This document shows, in pieces, positions 1 through 7,095 of a stretch of 64,000 nt of DNA. Made by a program: the position numbers and the translations under genes. A model generated the notes under the pieces. That model had not been told where the DNA came from, searched no databases, and saw nothing but the letters and a program-made list of their open reading frames with translations. Source of the DNA: Variovorax fucosicus (lineage in GTDB: Bacteria; Pseudomonadota; Gammaproteobacteria; Burkholderiales; Burkholderiaceae_C); contig NZ_JASZYU010000003.1 of the NCBI RefSeq assembly GCF_030316825.1, forward strand, positions 806,001 through 870,000. The letters are read 5' to 3'. Position 1 is the first letter of the stretch; every line of letters starts with the position of its first letter.

Positions 1-501
1 ACCGTCCGCAGTGACCACCGTGCCGTCCAAGCCCCCGTTGCCCTGATAGTAGAAGCGCCCGTTCCACGCCTGCGGCAGCCTCATCTCGAAACCGATGGCA
101 TAGGTCTGGGCATCGCTTCCGGTTCGGCTGTACATCTTGCCGGTGACGAGGCAATGTGCGGCCACCGAGTTGCCCCCGACGCTGAGCACGCCAGCGGCGA
201 CATCGACGGCCGTGTCGATTGTGGTGTTGGGTGCGGAGAACGTGCTGGCAAGCGCGCCGCAGACGCCCAGTGTGCCGGGCTGTGCGGCGGAGAGCTGCGG
301 AATGGCTGGCGTGACTGGTGTGACTGGCGTAGCCGGCGTCACCGGTGTGGCTGGCGTGATTGGTGTGGCTGGCGTGGCTGGCGTAGCAGCAATGGGCGGA
401 ATGACGCCGCCCCCTCCTCCACCACCTCCACCGCCACCGCAAGCCGTCAGCCCAATCAGCGTTGCCAGGCCCACGCCAGCGGCCGTTATTCCAGTGCGCA
501 T
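1..501 (-). CDS. Tannase/feruloyl esterase family lipoprotein, N-terminal part (runs off the window)
   Basis: The reading frame is open from the ATG at 501 to the window edge, giving 167 residues of a longer protein. An AGGAGA ribosome site lies just before the ATG. Residues 1-21 form a lipoprotein signal ending in the lipobox LTAC, so Cys21 should be lipidated. A run of 11 glycines (22-32) and nine TPA/TPV/TPI triplets (40-66) follow as a flexible spacer. The remainder resembles the start of the tannase/feruloyl esterase family, including the LPQAWNGRFYYQGNGG stretch. Known members hydrolyse esters of aromatic acids. The catalytic serine region lies outside the window, so activity cannot be judged. 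A MarR-type gene is divergent from it. Confidence 0.8.
   Translation of the reverse strand, partial: MRTGITAAGVGLATLIGLTACGGGGGGGGGGGVIPPIAATPATPATPITPATPVTPATPVTPVTPAIPQLSAAQPGTLGVCGALASTFSAPNTTIDTAVDVAAGVLSVGGNSVAAHCLVTGKMYSRTGSDAQTYAIGFEMRLPQAWNGRFYYQGNGGLDGTVVTADG
304..384 (-). repeat. Nine 9-bp units coding TPx linker in the tannase-like lipoprotein
   Basis: Eighty-one bases code nine consecutive Thr-Pro-X triplets (X is Ala, Val or Ile) directly after a poly-glycine run. It looks like a low-complexity spacer between the lipid anchor and the enzyme domain. In-frame units allow length change by slippage. Confidence 0.85.
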
Positions 502-672
502 TTGTTTGTCTCCTGTTGGTGAGTCGCGGGCGCCCGAACAACCGTCCGCGGCGAGATTTAACTCCACACTGGAATTACTTTGCGTCAGTGTTTTCCATGG
601 CCCGATTTACATTTTGATTCCATTGTGGAGATACATCGGGTCAAGCCGAGTACCTCTGGAGGGCGAGTGGCA

Positions 673-1191
673 GTGACCGACAATGCCCCGATGGCACACA
701 AACAAGCTCGACCTGACACCACCCCCCGTGGCAACTTGTCCGAGGCTCAGCTGAAATCAGTCATCGGCTACCAGATGGCCCAAGCGTCGGTGGCGACAAG
801 CCGCATCTACGATGCAGCCGTCGGCCGCAAGACCGGCCTGCATCGCCTGGAGTACACGATCTTGATGCTGGTGCGCGAGAACACCGGCTGCACGGCGTCG
901 AGTCTGGCAAAGGCCCTCGACATATCCACGCCGAACATGGCGCTGTGGCTCGATCGGGTCACAGGCAAAGGTTTGGTGGATCGAGTACCGAGTGCGACGG
1001 ATCGTCGATCCAACCACCTGCGCCTGACCCCTCATGGCGAGCAGATCGTCGTTGGCGCAACACTGGCGATCCTCAAGACCGAAGAGGCAATGCTGTCCCG
1101 ACTCAGCTTCGGTGAGCGCGTTCTGTTGGCTGAACTTCTGCACAAGGTCGCGGGCTGCCGAGACACGATAGACGCGGCCGAACCCGATTGA
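673..1191 (+). CDS. MarR-family transcriptional regulator
   Basis: A 172-residue protein with a winged-helix MarR core: the LHRLEYTILMLVREN helix, the recognition region ASSLAKALDISTPNMALWLDRV, and a wing containing DRRSNHLRLT. MarR proteins are dimeric repressors that often respond to aromatic compounds. The GTG at 673 is chosen because GGAGGG at 658-663 sits at ideal spacing; an in-frame GTG (667) and ATG (691) are alternatives. It is divergent from the tannase-like gene with about 170 bp between them, so local control of that gene is a reasonable inference. Confidence 0.85.
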   Translation: MTDNAPMAHKQARPDTTPRGNLSEAQLKSVIGYQMAQASVATSRIYDAAVGRKTGLHRLEYTILMLVRENTGCTASSLAKALDISTPNMALWLDRVTGKGLVDRVPSATDRRSNHLRLTPHGEQIVVGATLAILKTEEAMLSRLSFGERVLLAELLHKVAGCRDTIDAAEPD

Positions 1192-1247
1192 ACATTCGCG
1201 ACGGCTCCCGTGATCCGATTCCGGGACTTCTGCCCCTCGAACGTTTG

Positions 1248-2144
1248 CTAAGGGTTGCGCCGGCTCACGTACTCAATCAGCGCTTTCAATTTCGACGGTT
1301 GATCGTGTCTGCTGGGGTAGTACAAGTAAAAGCCGGGAAACGTCGGTGAGAACGACGTCAATACGCGCTTGAGGCGCTTGGCCCGGAGGTAGGGTCGCGC
1401 AAGCTGCTCGAAGGTATAGGCAAGCCCGACGCCCTCGAGTGCAGCATCGATGCCGAACATCGTGTCGCTGATGGTGAGGTTGCCCTGGATCTCGTACTCC
1501 ACCGGGCGGCCCTCCACTTCGAATTCCCATTTGTAGATCGCGCCCGTGGCGGCAAAGCGAAAGCGCACGCAGTTGTGCCGCACAAGTTCGTCCGGATGGC
1601 GCGGCGCAGGAACCCGCCGCAGGTACTCCGGAGAAGCCACCACCGCAACGGCGACCGGACCACCGAGGGGGACGGCGACCATGTCCCTGTGGATGCTCTC
1701 GCCAAAGCGGACGCCGGCGTCGAAGCCTTTCTCGACGATGTCCACGAAGCCCTCGTCGTTGGTCAGTTCAAGCTGAACATGGGGATGCTCCTGCAGGAAG
1801 CCGGCCAATATGGGCTGCAAGACCAGCGCGGTTGAAATCCGCGCGGCATTCAGGCGCAATGTGCCGGCGGGCCGCCCCTGCAGCACGTGTAGCTCCTCAC
1901 CCGCATCGATGACCTGGCCCAGGGCGGGGCCGATCCGGGCGAGGTAGGCCTGACCGGCTTCCGTCAGGCTGACGCTTCGTGTCGTTCGGTTCAACAGGCG
2001 CACGCCCAGCCGGGTCTCCAACTGCCGGATCGCCTGACTCAGCGCAGAGGGTGACACCTCCAGATCCGCAGCCGCCGAGGTGAACCCGCGATGTTCTGCC
2101 ACTTTCCAGAACGCCATCAATCCATCGAGTTGTCTCAGCTTCAT
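1248..2144 (-). CDS. LysR-family transcriptional regulator
   Basis: A 298-residue protein starting MKLRQLDGLMAFWKVAE, with an N-terminal helix-turn-helix (SAAADLEVSPSALSQAIRQLETRLG) and a C-terminal periplasmic-binding-like effector domain. The start at 2144 matches where the family normally begins; an upstream extension to 2186 has no support. It is divergent from the cytochrome c / molybdenum hydroxylase operon with a 101-bp gap, the usual arrangement for a LysR activator of the neighbouring operon. The effector is unknown. Confidence 0.88.
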   Translation of the reverse strand: MKLRQLDGLMAFWKVAEHRGFTSAAADLEVSPSALSQAIRQLETRLGVRLLNRTTRSVSLTEAGQAYLARIGPALGQVIDAGEELHVLQGRPAGTLRLNAARISTALVLQPILAGFLQEHPHVQLELTNDEGFVDIVEKGFDAGVRFGESIHRDMVAVPLGGPVAVAVVASPEYLRRVPAPRHPDELVRHNCVRFRFAATGAIYKWEFEVEGRPVEYEIQGNLTISDTMFGIDAALEGVGLAYTFEQLARPYLRAKRLKRVLTSFSPTFPGFYLYYPSRHDQPSKLKALIEYVSRRNP

Positions 2145-2245
2145 ACCTTGAAGCTTAACTTCACAAGGCGTTCGGCATTGACCCATTTTTCTTTCTTATC
2201 CCTGTTTCTAAAGTCGGCACCACCCGCAAAGGATGAAACAGAAAA

Positions 2246-2623
2246 ATGACCGAAGCCCGAAAGCCGCAAATCAGCACCAGTCGCATCAAAGCCGTCCGGC
2301 GCTCGCTGGCGACCTCTTTCGTTGCAGTGCTGGGCATCGGTGTCAGCGTCGCGTGGCCGACCCACGCAGTGGCCAGCCTGGCGCTGGCGCAGAAGTACAC
2401 GTGCGTCGCATGCCACCAGCCCACGGCCAAGGTGGTGGGCCCCTCCTGGAAGGACATCGGGGCCAAGTACGGCGACGGCAAGGGAACCGCCGCGCAACTC
2501 GCGGCAAGCATCAAGGGCGGCAGCTCGGGCAAGTGGGGCCCGATGCCCATGCCGCCGCAGGCCCAGGTTCCCGATGCCGACGTGCAGTCGCTCGCGCAAT
2601 GGCTGCTCGACGGCGCCAAGTGA
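2246..2623 (+). CDS. Exported class I c-type cytochrome
   Basis: A 125-residue protein with a long N-terminal signal region (hydrophobic segment about residues 22-38) and one haem-binding CVACH motif at 53-57. A Met in the GPMPMPPQ stretch (100 or 102) is the likely distal iron ligand, which is typical of small c551/c552-like cytochromes. It is the first gene of a three-gene operon with a [2Fe-2S] subunit and a molybdopterin subunit, so it most likely accepts electrons from that periplasmic hydroxylase and passes them to the respiratory chain. Confidence 0.88.
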   Translation: MTEARKPQISTSRIKAVRRSLATSFVAVLGIGVSVAWPTHAVASLALAQKYTCVACHQPTAKVVGPSWKDIGAKYGDGKGTAAQLAASIKGGSSGKWGPMPMPPQAQVPDADVQSLAQWLLDGAK

Positions 2624-2654
2624 TATCCATCAATCCAACCGCAGAGATCCGAAC

Positions 2655-3128
2655 ATGAGCGCGCTCCACATCAACGGCCGGAACCACACGGTCGACGCCG
2701 ACCCCGGCACCCCCATCCTCTGGGCCCTGCGCGACACGCTGGGCATGACCGGCACCAAGTTCGGCTGCGGCGCCGCGTTGTGCGGCGCCTGCACCGTGCA
2801 CCTGGACGGCCAGGCCATCCGCTCGTGCATCACGCCCATCTCCGCGGCCGAGGGCAAGAAGATCACCACCATCGAAGCGGCAACCAATGGCAGCGACCCG
2901 GTGGGCGCCGCGGTGCATGCGGCATGGGTCAAGCATGACGTGGCGCAGTGCGGCTACTGCCAGAGCGGCCAGATCATGAGCGCGACGGCCTTCCTCAAAT
3001 CGCAGCCCAAGGGCAAGCAGCCCTCGGTCGCCGAGATCGACTCGGCCATGGCCGGCAACATCTGCCGCTGCGGCACCTATGCCCGCATCCGCGCCGCGGT
3101 GGCAGATGCCGCCAAAACCCTCGCCTGA
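2655..3128 (+). CDS. iorA: [2Fe-2S] subunit of an isoquinoline 1-oxidoreductase-type hydroxylase
   Basis: A 157-residue protein of the xanthine oxidase small-subunit family. Plant-ferredoxin type cysteines are at 38, 43, 46 and 58. The second all-helical cluster has cysteines 99, 102, 137 and 139 (CGYC and CRCG). It relays electrons from the molybdenum cofactor of the next gene product to an external acceptor. It has no signal peptide of its own; the known mechanism is co-export with the Tat-carrying large subunit. The next gene starts 11 nt downstream. The substrate cannot be deduced from sequence, so iorA is a family label. Confidence 0.88.
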   Translation: MSALHINGRNHTVDADPGTPILWALRDTLGMTGTKFGCGAALCGACTVHLDGQAIRSCITPISAAEGKKITTIEAATNGSDPVGAAVHAAWVKHDVAQCGYCQSGQIMSATAFLKSQPKGKQPSVAEIDSAMAGNICRCGTYARIRAAVADAAKTLA

Positions 3129-3139
3129 AGGATCGCCAC

Positions 3140-5395
3140 ATGCTGCCCACCTCGATCGACCCCAGCGAAATGCCGCGCATCCTGCAGCGTCTGATGGCCG
3201 CAGGCCAACCTGACGAAGCCGAAGCCGCAACACTGCCCCGCCGCAGCTTCCTGAAGCTGGCCGGCGTCGGCGGCCTGGCGCTCGGCGCCTTTCCGCACCT
3301 CGCCATGGCGCAGGCCAATGGCGCAGGCCCGGCGGCGAGCGCCCTCAAACCGACGCAGCAGCCGCTGGCCTTCGTGCAGATCGCCACCAACGGCGAAGTC
3401 ACCGTGACCATCAACCGGCTGGAGTTCGGCCAGGGTGTGCAGACCGGCTTGCCGATGATCCTGGCCGAGGAGCTCGATGCCGACTGGAGCCTGGTGCGAA
3501 GCAAGAGCGGCACCAACGACGCCGCGTACCACGACCCCGCCTTCGGGATGCACCTTACCGGCGGCTCCAACTCGATCAAGAACAGCTTCACCCAGTACCG
3601 CGAGCTCGGCGCCCGCGCCCGGGCCATGCTGCTGTCGGCGGCAGCGGCACGCTGGAAGGTCGACGTGGCCACGCTGCGCACGCAGGCCGGCACGGTGATC
3701 GGCCCGGGTGGCCGCAAGCTGGGCTACGGCGAGCTGGCCGAAGCCGCCATGGCCCTGCCAGTGCCCGAGAAGATCACGCTGAAAAATCCCAAGGATTTCA
3801 AGATCATCGGCCGCCCCACCACGCGGCTGGACGCCCGTGCCAAGAGCAGCGGACGCCAGGACTTCGGCATCGACGTCAAGCATCCCGGCCAGCTCACCGC
3901 GGTTGTGGCCCATCCCCCCGTGTTCGGTGCCCGCCTGAAGTCGGTGGACGACAGCGCGGCGCGCGCCATCAAGGGCGTGAAGGCCGTGCTGCGCGTGCCG
4001 CTCGATCGCGGCGCCGAAGGCATCGCCGTGGTGGCCGACGGCTACTGGCCGGCCAAGCTGGGCCGCGACGCGCTGAAGTTGCAATGGGATACCTCGGCCG
4101 TGGAGAAGGTGGACAGCGAAAAGCAACTGGCCCAGTACCGTGAACTGGCCACGAAGCCGGGCCCGCGCAAGTTCGAGGCCGACATGGCACCGCTGGCCAC
4201 AGCGCCCAAGCAGTTGGAAGCCGAGTTCGTGTTCCCCTATCTGGCCCATGCGCCCATGGAGCCGATCAACTGCACCGTCAAGCTGTCCGAGGGGCGCGCC
4301 GAGCTGTGGGTCGGCACCCAGTGCGCCGGGCTGGACGCGGCCGCGGCGGCACGCGTGCTGGGCCTCAAGCCTGAGCAGGTGATGGTGAATGTGCAGATGG
4401 CAGGTGGCGGCTTCGGTCGGCGTTTTGCCGGCACCAGCGATTTCGTGGTCGAGGCCTGCGAGATTGCCAAGGCCGCGCGCAGCGCCGGCCTGAACGTGCC
4501 GGTGCGCCTGCTGTGGAGCCGCGAGGACGACATCAAGGGCGGCTACTACCGCCCCATGCACCTGCACCGCGCGCGCATCGGCTTCGACGAACGCGGCAAG
4601 ATCCTGGCGTGGGATCACACCATCGTCGGCCAGTCCATCACCACGGGCACGGTGTTCGGCGAATTCCAGGTGAAGAACGGCATCGATGCCACGGCCACGG
4701 AGGGCATGCGCGACCCGTACCCGGTGCCGATGCGCCTGACCGTGCACCACCCCCAGGTCAACGTGCCGGTGCTCTGGTGGCGCAGCGTGGGTTCGACCCA
4801 CACCGCTTTCGTGATGGAAACCCTGATCGACGAGATCGCCCGCAGCACCAAGCAGGACCCGGTGGCCTACAGGATGCAGCTGTTCGGCGACAAGCACCCG
4901 CGCCACCGCGCCGCGCTGCAGCTCGCGGTGGACAAGAGCGGCTACGGCAAGAAGCAGTTGCCAGCCGGCCGTGCCTGGGGCGTGGCGGTGCATGAGTCCT
5001 TCGACTCCGTGGTGGCCTACGTGGTGGAAGCCTCCGTCAAGGACGGCCAGCCGGTGCTCGACCGCGTTACCAGCGGTGTGCACTGCAACTTGGCCGTCAA
5101 CCCGCGCAGCGTAGAGGCCCAGGTGCAGGGCGCGGCGGTCATGGGCCTGTCGATGTGCCTGCCCGGCGGCGCCATCACATTGAAGGATGGCGAAGTGCAG
5201 CAAGGCAACTTCGGCGATTTCACCGTGGCCCGCATCACCAACATGCCGGAGTTCGCTGTCCACATCGTGCCCAGCGCCGATGCGCCCACCGGCATGGGCG
5301 AGCCCGGCCTGCCGCCGCTGGCGCCCGCGTTCGCGAACGCCATCGCGCGAGTGACTGGGAAGCCATTGCGGCAGTTGCCCTTCAACCTGGCGTGA
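3140..5395 (+). CDS. iorB: Molybdopterin-binding subunit of an isoquinoline 1-oxidoreductase-type hydroxylase
   Basis: A 751-residue large subunit. A twin-arginine signal (PRRSFLKLAG, RR at 34-35) precedes a hydrophobic stretch ending at AMAQ near 58, indicating Tat export of the folded complex. Molybdenum-cofactor motifs are visible: GGGFGRRF in the middle and GMGEPGLPPLAPAFANAI near the C-terminus, whose Glu is the catalytic base in the family. Two aldehyde-oxidase-type halves are expected. Together with the iron-sulfur subunit and the cytochrome it should hydroxylate an N-heterocycle or oxidise an aldehyde in the periplasm. The ATG at 3140 is preferred over an upstream in-frame extension that overlaps iorA. 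Confidence 0.88.
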   Translation: MLPTSIDPSEMPRILQRLMAAGQPDEAEAATLPRRSFLKLAGVGGLALGAFPHLAMAQANGAGPAASALKPTQQPLAFVQIATNGEVTVTINRLEFGQGVQTGLPMILAEELDADWSLVRSKSGTNDAAYHDPAFGMHLTGGSNSIKNSFTQYRELGARARAMLLSAAAARWKVDVATLRTQAGTVIGPGGRKLGYGELAEAAMALPVPEKITLKNPKDFKIIGRPTTRLDARAKSSGRQDFGIDVKHPGQLTAVVAHPPVFGARLKSVDDSAARAIKGVKAVLRVPLDRGAEGIAVVADGYWPAKLGRDALKLQWDTSAVEKVDSEKQLAQYRELATKPGPRKFEADMAPLATAPKQLEAEFVFPYLAHAPMEPINCTVKLSEGRAELWVGTQCAGLDAAAAARVLGLKPEQVMVNVQMAGGGFGRRFAGTSDFVVEACEIAKAARSAGLNVPVRLLWSREDDIKGGYYRPMHLHRARIGFDERGKILAWDHTIVGQSITTGTVFGEFQVKNGIDATATEGMRDPYPVPMRLTVHHPQVNVPVLWWRSVGSTHTAFVMETLIDEIARSTKQDPVAYRMQLFGDKHPRHRAALQLAVDKSGYGKKQLPAGRAWGVAVHESFDSVVAYVVEASVKDGQPVLDRVTSGVHCNLAVNPRSVEAQVQGAAVMGLSMCLPGGAITLKDGEVQQGNFGDFTVARITNMPEFAVHIVPSADAPTGMGEPGLPPLAPAFANAIARVTGKPLRQLPFNLA

Positions 5396-5430
5396 CCGGA
5401 CAGTGCGCGGATAGCCATCGGGACTGCCGG

Positions 5431-5436
5431 TAGAAT
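5431..5436 (+). promoter_or_regulatory. Possible -10 box of the tRNA-Gly promoter
   Basis: TAGAAT lies 11 bases before the mature tRNA and would start transcription a few bases upstream of it. No convincing -35 hexamer is seen at the expected distance, so this is tentative. Confidence 0.35.
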
Positions 5437-5447
5437 CTGCACCGCAT

Positions 5448-5521
5448 GCGGGTGTAGTTCAATGGTAGAACGGCAGCTTCCCAAGCTTCATACGAGGGTT
5501 CGATTCCCTTCACCCGCTCCA
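5448..5521 (+). tRNA. tRNA-Gly (anticodon CCC)
   Basis: A 74-nt cloverleaf. The acceptor stem GCGGGTG pairs with CACCCGC. The D-arm is GTTC/GAAC, the anticodon loop TTCCCAA carries CCC at 5480-5482, and the T-arm is GAGGG-TTCGATT-CCCTT. The 3' CCA is encoded. The anticodon stem has one C-U mismatch (second pair, 5474 and 5488). The overall sequence resembles bacterial tRNA-Gly(CCC). It stands alone, 45 bp before the following protein gene. Confidence 0.95.
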
Positions 5522-5565
5522 GGTATCGCGCGCGGCGACCTCAATGCCGGAGACAAGAGACTCGC

Positions 5566-7074
5566 ATGAAGCTTTCCGCTGCTGCCTTCGCGGTGACCCT
5601 GTCGCTCTCTTTCATCTCGCCGCAGGTCGGTGCGCAGGCAAGACAGACGCGTGACGAGTTCTTCTGGCTTGGCGAGATCAACAAGGCCACGGCGGTCATC
5701 AATACCGACGAAGGACTGCTCGACCGGTCGATGACGTCGCTGGTTTACTCCGGCATCACAAAAGTGCTGGCCGACGGCGACAAGCCGGGTGGCAAGCGGC
5801 CCACCAATGTCATCACCTTCGAGCCGCTGCTGATCGAAGCTGCCGGCCCCGAGATCACCCTGCTGCATGCCGGCCGTTCCAGCCAGGACATGCTGGCGAC
5901 CCTGCGCTCGGCCATCCTGCGCGACGACATGCTGGCCCTGGCCGATCAGCTCAACAAGACGACCGGCACCATGGTGAAGCTGGCGGGCCAGCACAAGGCC
6001 ACCATCGTTCCCAACTACACCAACGGTGTAGCTGCCCAGCCCAATAGCTACGGCCACTACCTGCTGGGTATCGCGGCCGGCCTGGACCGTGACGCGCAGC
6101 GCATCCGCGAGGCCTATGCGCGAATCGACCGCTCGTCCATGGGCACCACAGTGCTCAACGGCAGCAGCTGGCCGCTCAACCGCAAGCGCATGGCGGACTA
6201 CCTGGGCTTTGCCGCCACGGTGGACAACGCGTATGACGCCTCTCAGGTCTCGTCGGTAGACGAGCCGGTCGAGGCCGGCGCCATCGTCAGCGCCATCGCG
6301 CTGCATGCCGGCACCTTCGTTGAAGACGTCATGACCCAGTACGCGCAGGCCCGCCCGTGGATTCTGCTGCGGGAGGGCGACGGCAATACCTACGTGTCCA
6401 GCGCCATGCCACAGAAGCGCAACCCGGGCCTGCTCAACAGCACTCGCCGTGATGCATCGACCGCCTTGACCCTGGGCCTGGGAGCAGCCCTTCAGGCGCA
6501 CAACATTCCGCCGGGCATGAGCGATGCAAAGGAGTCCAGAACCACCAGCGCGATGGTGCGCAGCGCCATCGGCGTACTGGGCAACTGGGACAAGATCCTG
6601 ACCGCGCTGGTTGTCGATCCGGATCGGGCGCTGGAAGAACTCAACAGCGATTGGACGGCATCGCAGGAACTCGCCGACGTTCTGATGCGCAAATACAAAC
6701 TGCCCTTCCGTGTGGGGCACCATTTCGCGTCGGAAGTGGTGGAGTACGCCAAGGCCAAGAACATCAAACCGCTGGACTTTCCCTACGTGGAAGCGCAGCG
6801 CATCTATGCCGAGACGGTGAAGGGCACTGGCGCCGCGGCCGTGCTGCCCATGTCCGAGGCAGAGTTCCGCTCAACGCTGGATCCGATCGCCATCGTCAGG
6901 AACCGCCAGACCGCTGGCGGCCCGCAGCCAAGGGAGATGGAGCGGATGCTCAGGGAATCGACGAAGCGCATAGCTGATCAAGAAGCCTGGATCAACGCAC
7001 GCCGGACGTACATCTCGTCGGCGCTGCTACGACTGAATTCGGATTTCGACAAGCTGGGTGCGGCAGCGCGTTAA
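5566..7074 (+). CDS. Exported lyase of the fumarase/argininosuccinate lyase superfamily
   Basis: A 502-residue protein. The superfamily signature loop is present as SSAMPQKRNPG, and the TNGVAAQPNSYGHYLLG stretch matches the second conserved region (usually T-x-x-Q-x-A-x-P). Cytosolic argininosuccinate and adenylosuccinate lyases begin directly with the catalytic domain. This one starts with a clean Sec signal (residues 1 to about 24, ending VGAQA), so it should act in the periplasm. The substrate is unknown. It stands alone between a tRNA gene and a convergent gene. A GGAGA sequence about 20 bases before the ATG is a weak ribosome site. Confidence 0.8.
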   Translation: MKLSAAAFAVTLSLSFISPQVGAQARQTRDEFFWLGEINKATAVINTDEGLLDRSMTSLVYSGITKVLADGDKPGGKRPTNVITFEPLLIEAAGPEITLLHAGRSSQDMLATLRSAILRDDMLALADQLNKTTGTMVKLAGQHKATIVPNYTNGVAAQPNSYGHYLLGIAAGLDRDAQRIREAYARIDRSSMGTTVLNGSSWPLNRKRMADYLGFAATVDNAYDASQVSSVDEPVEAGAIVSAIALHAGTFVEDVMTQYAQARPWILLREGDGNTYVSSAMPQKRNPGLLNSTRRDASTALTLGLGAALQAHNIPPGMSDAKESRTTSAMVRSAIGVLGNWDKILTALVVDPDRALEELNSDWTASQELADVLMRKYKLPFRVGHHFASEVVEYAKAKNIKPLDFPYVEAQRIYAETVKGTGAAAVLPMSEAEFRSTLDPIAIVRNRQTAGGPQPREMERMLRESTKRIADQEAWINARRTYISSALLRLNSDFDKLGAAAR

Positions 7075-7095
7075 GACTCCATCGCAGGCGCTGCC

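Noticed and set aside
304..384. Possible CRISPR or direct-repeat array
   Set aside because: Units are 9 bp without spacers and are translated as a TPx linker.
137..676. Plus-strand frame with proline-rich and GVTGV repeats
   Set aside because: It is antisense to the tannase-like lipoprotein, whose signal peptide, lipobox and ribosome site identify the real strand.
3077..5263. Long open frame on the minus strand opposite the molybdopterin subunit
   Set aside because: Antisense shadow of a well-supported gene in GC-rich DNA; His/Gly/Ala-rich product without family motifs.
5440..5570. tRNA-Gly as the attachment site of a genomic island
   Set aside because: No integrase, no duplicated tRNA 3' end seen nearby, and composition does not change on either side.
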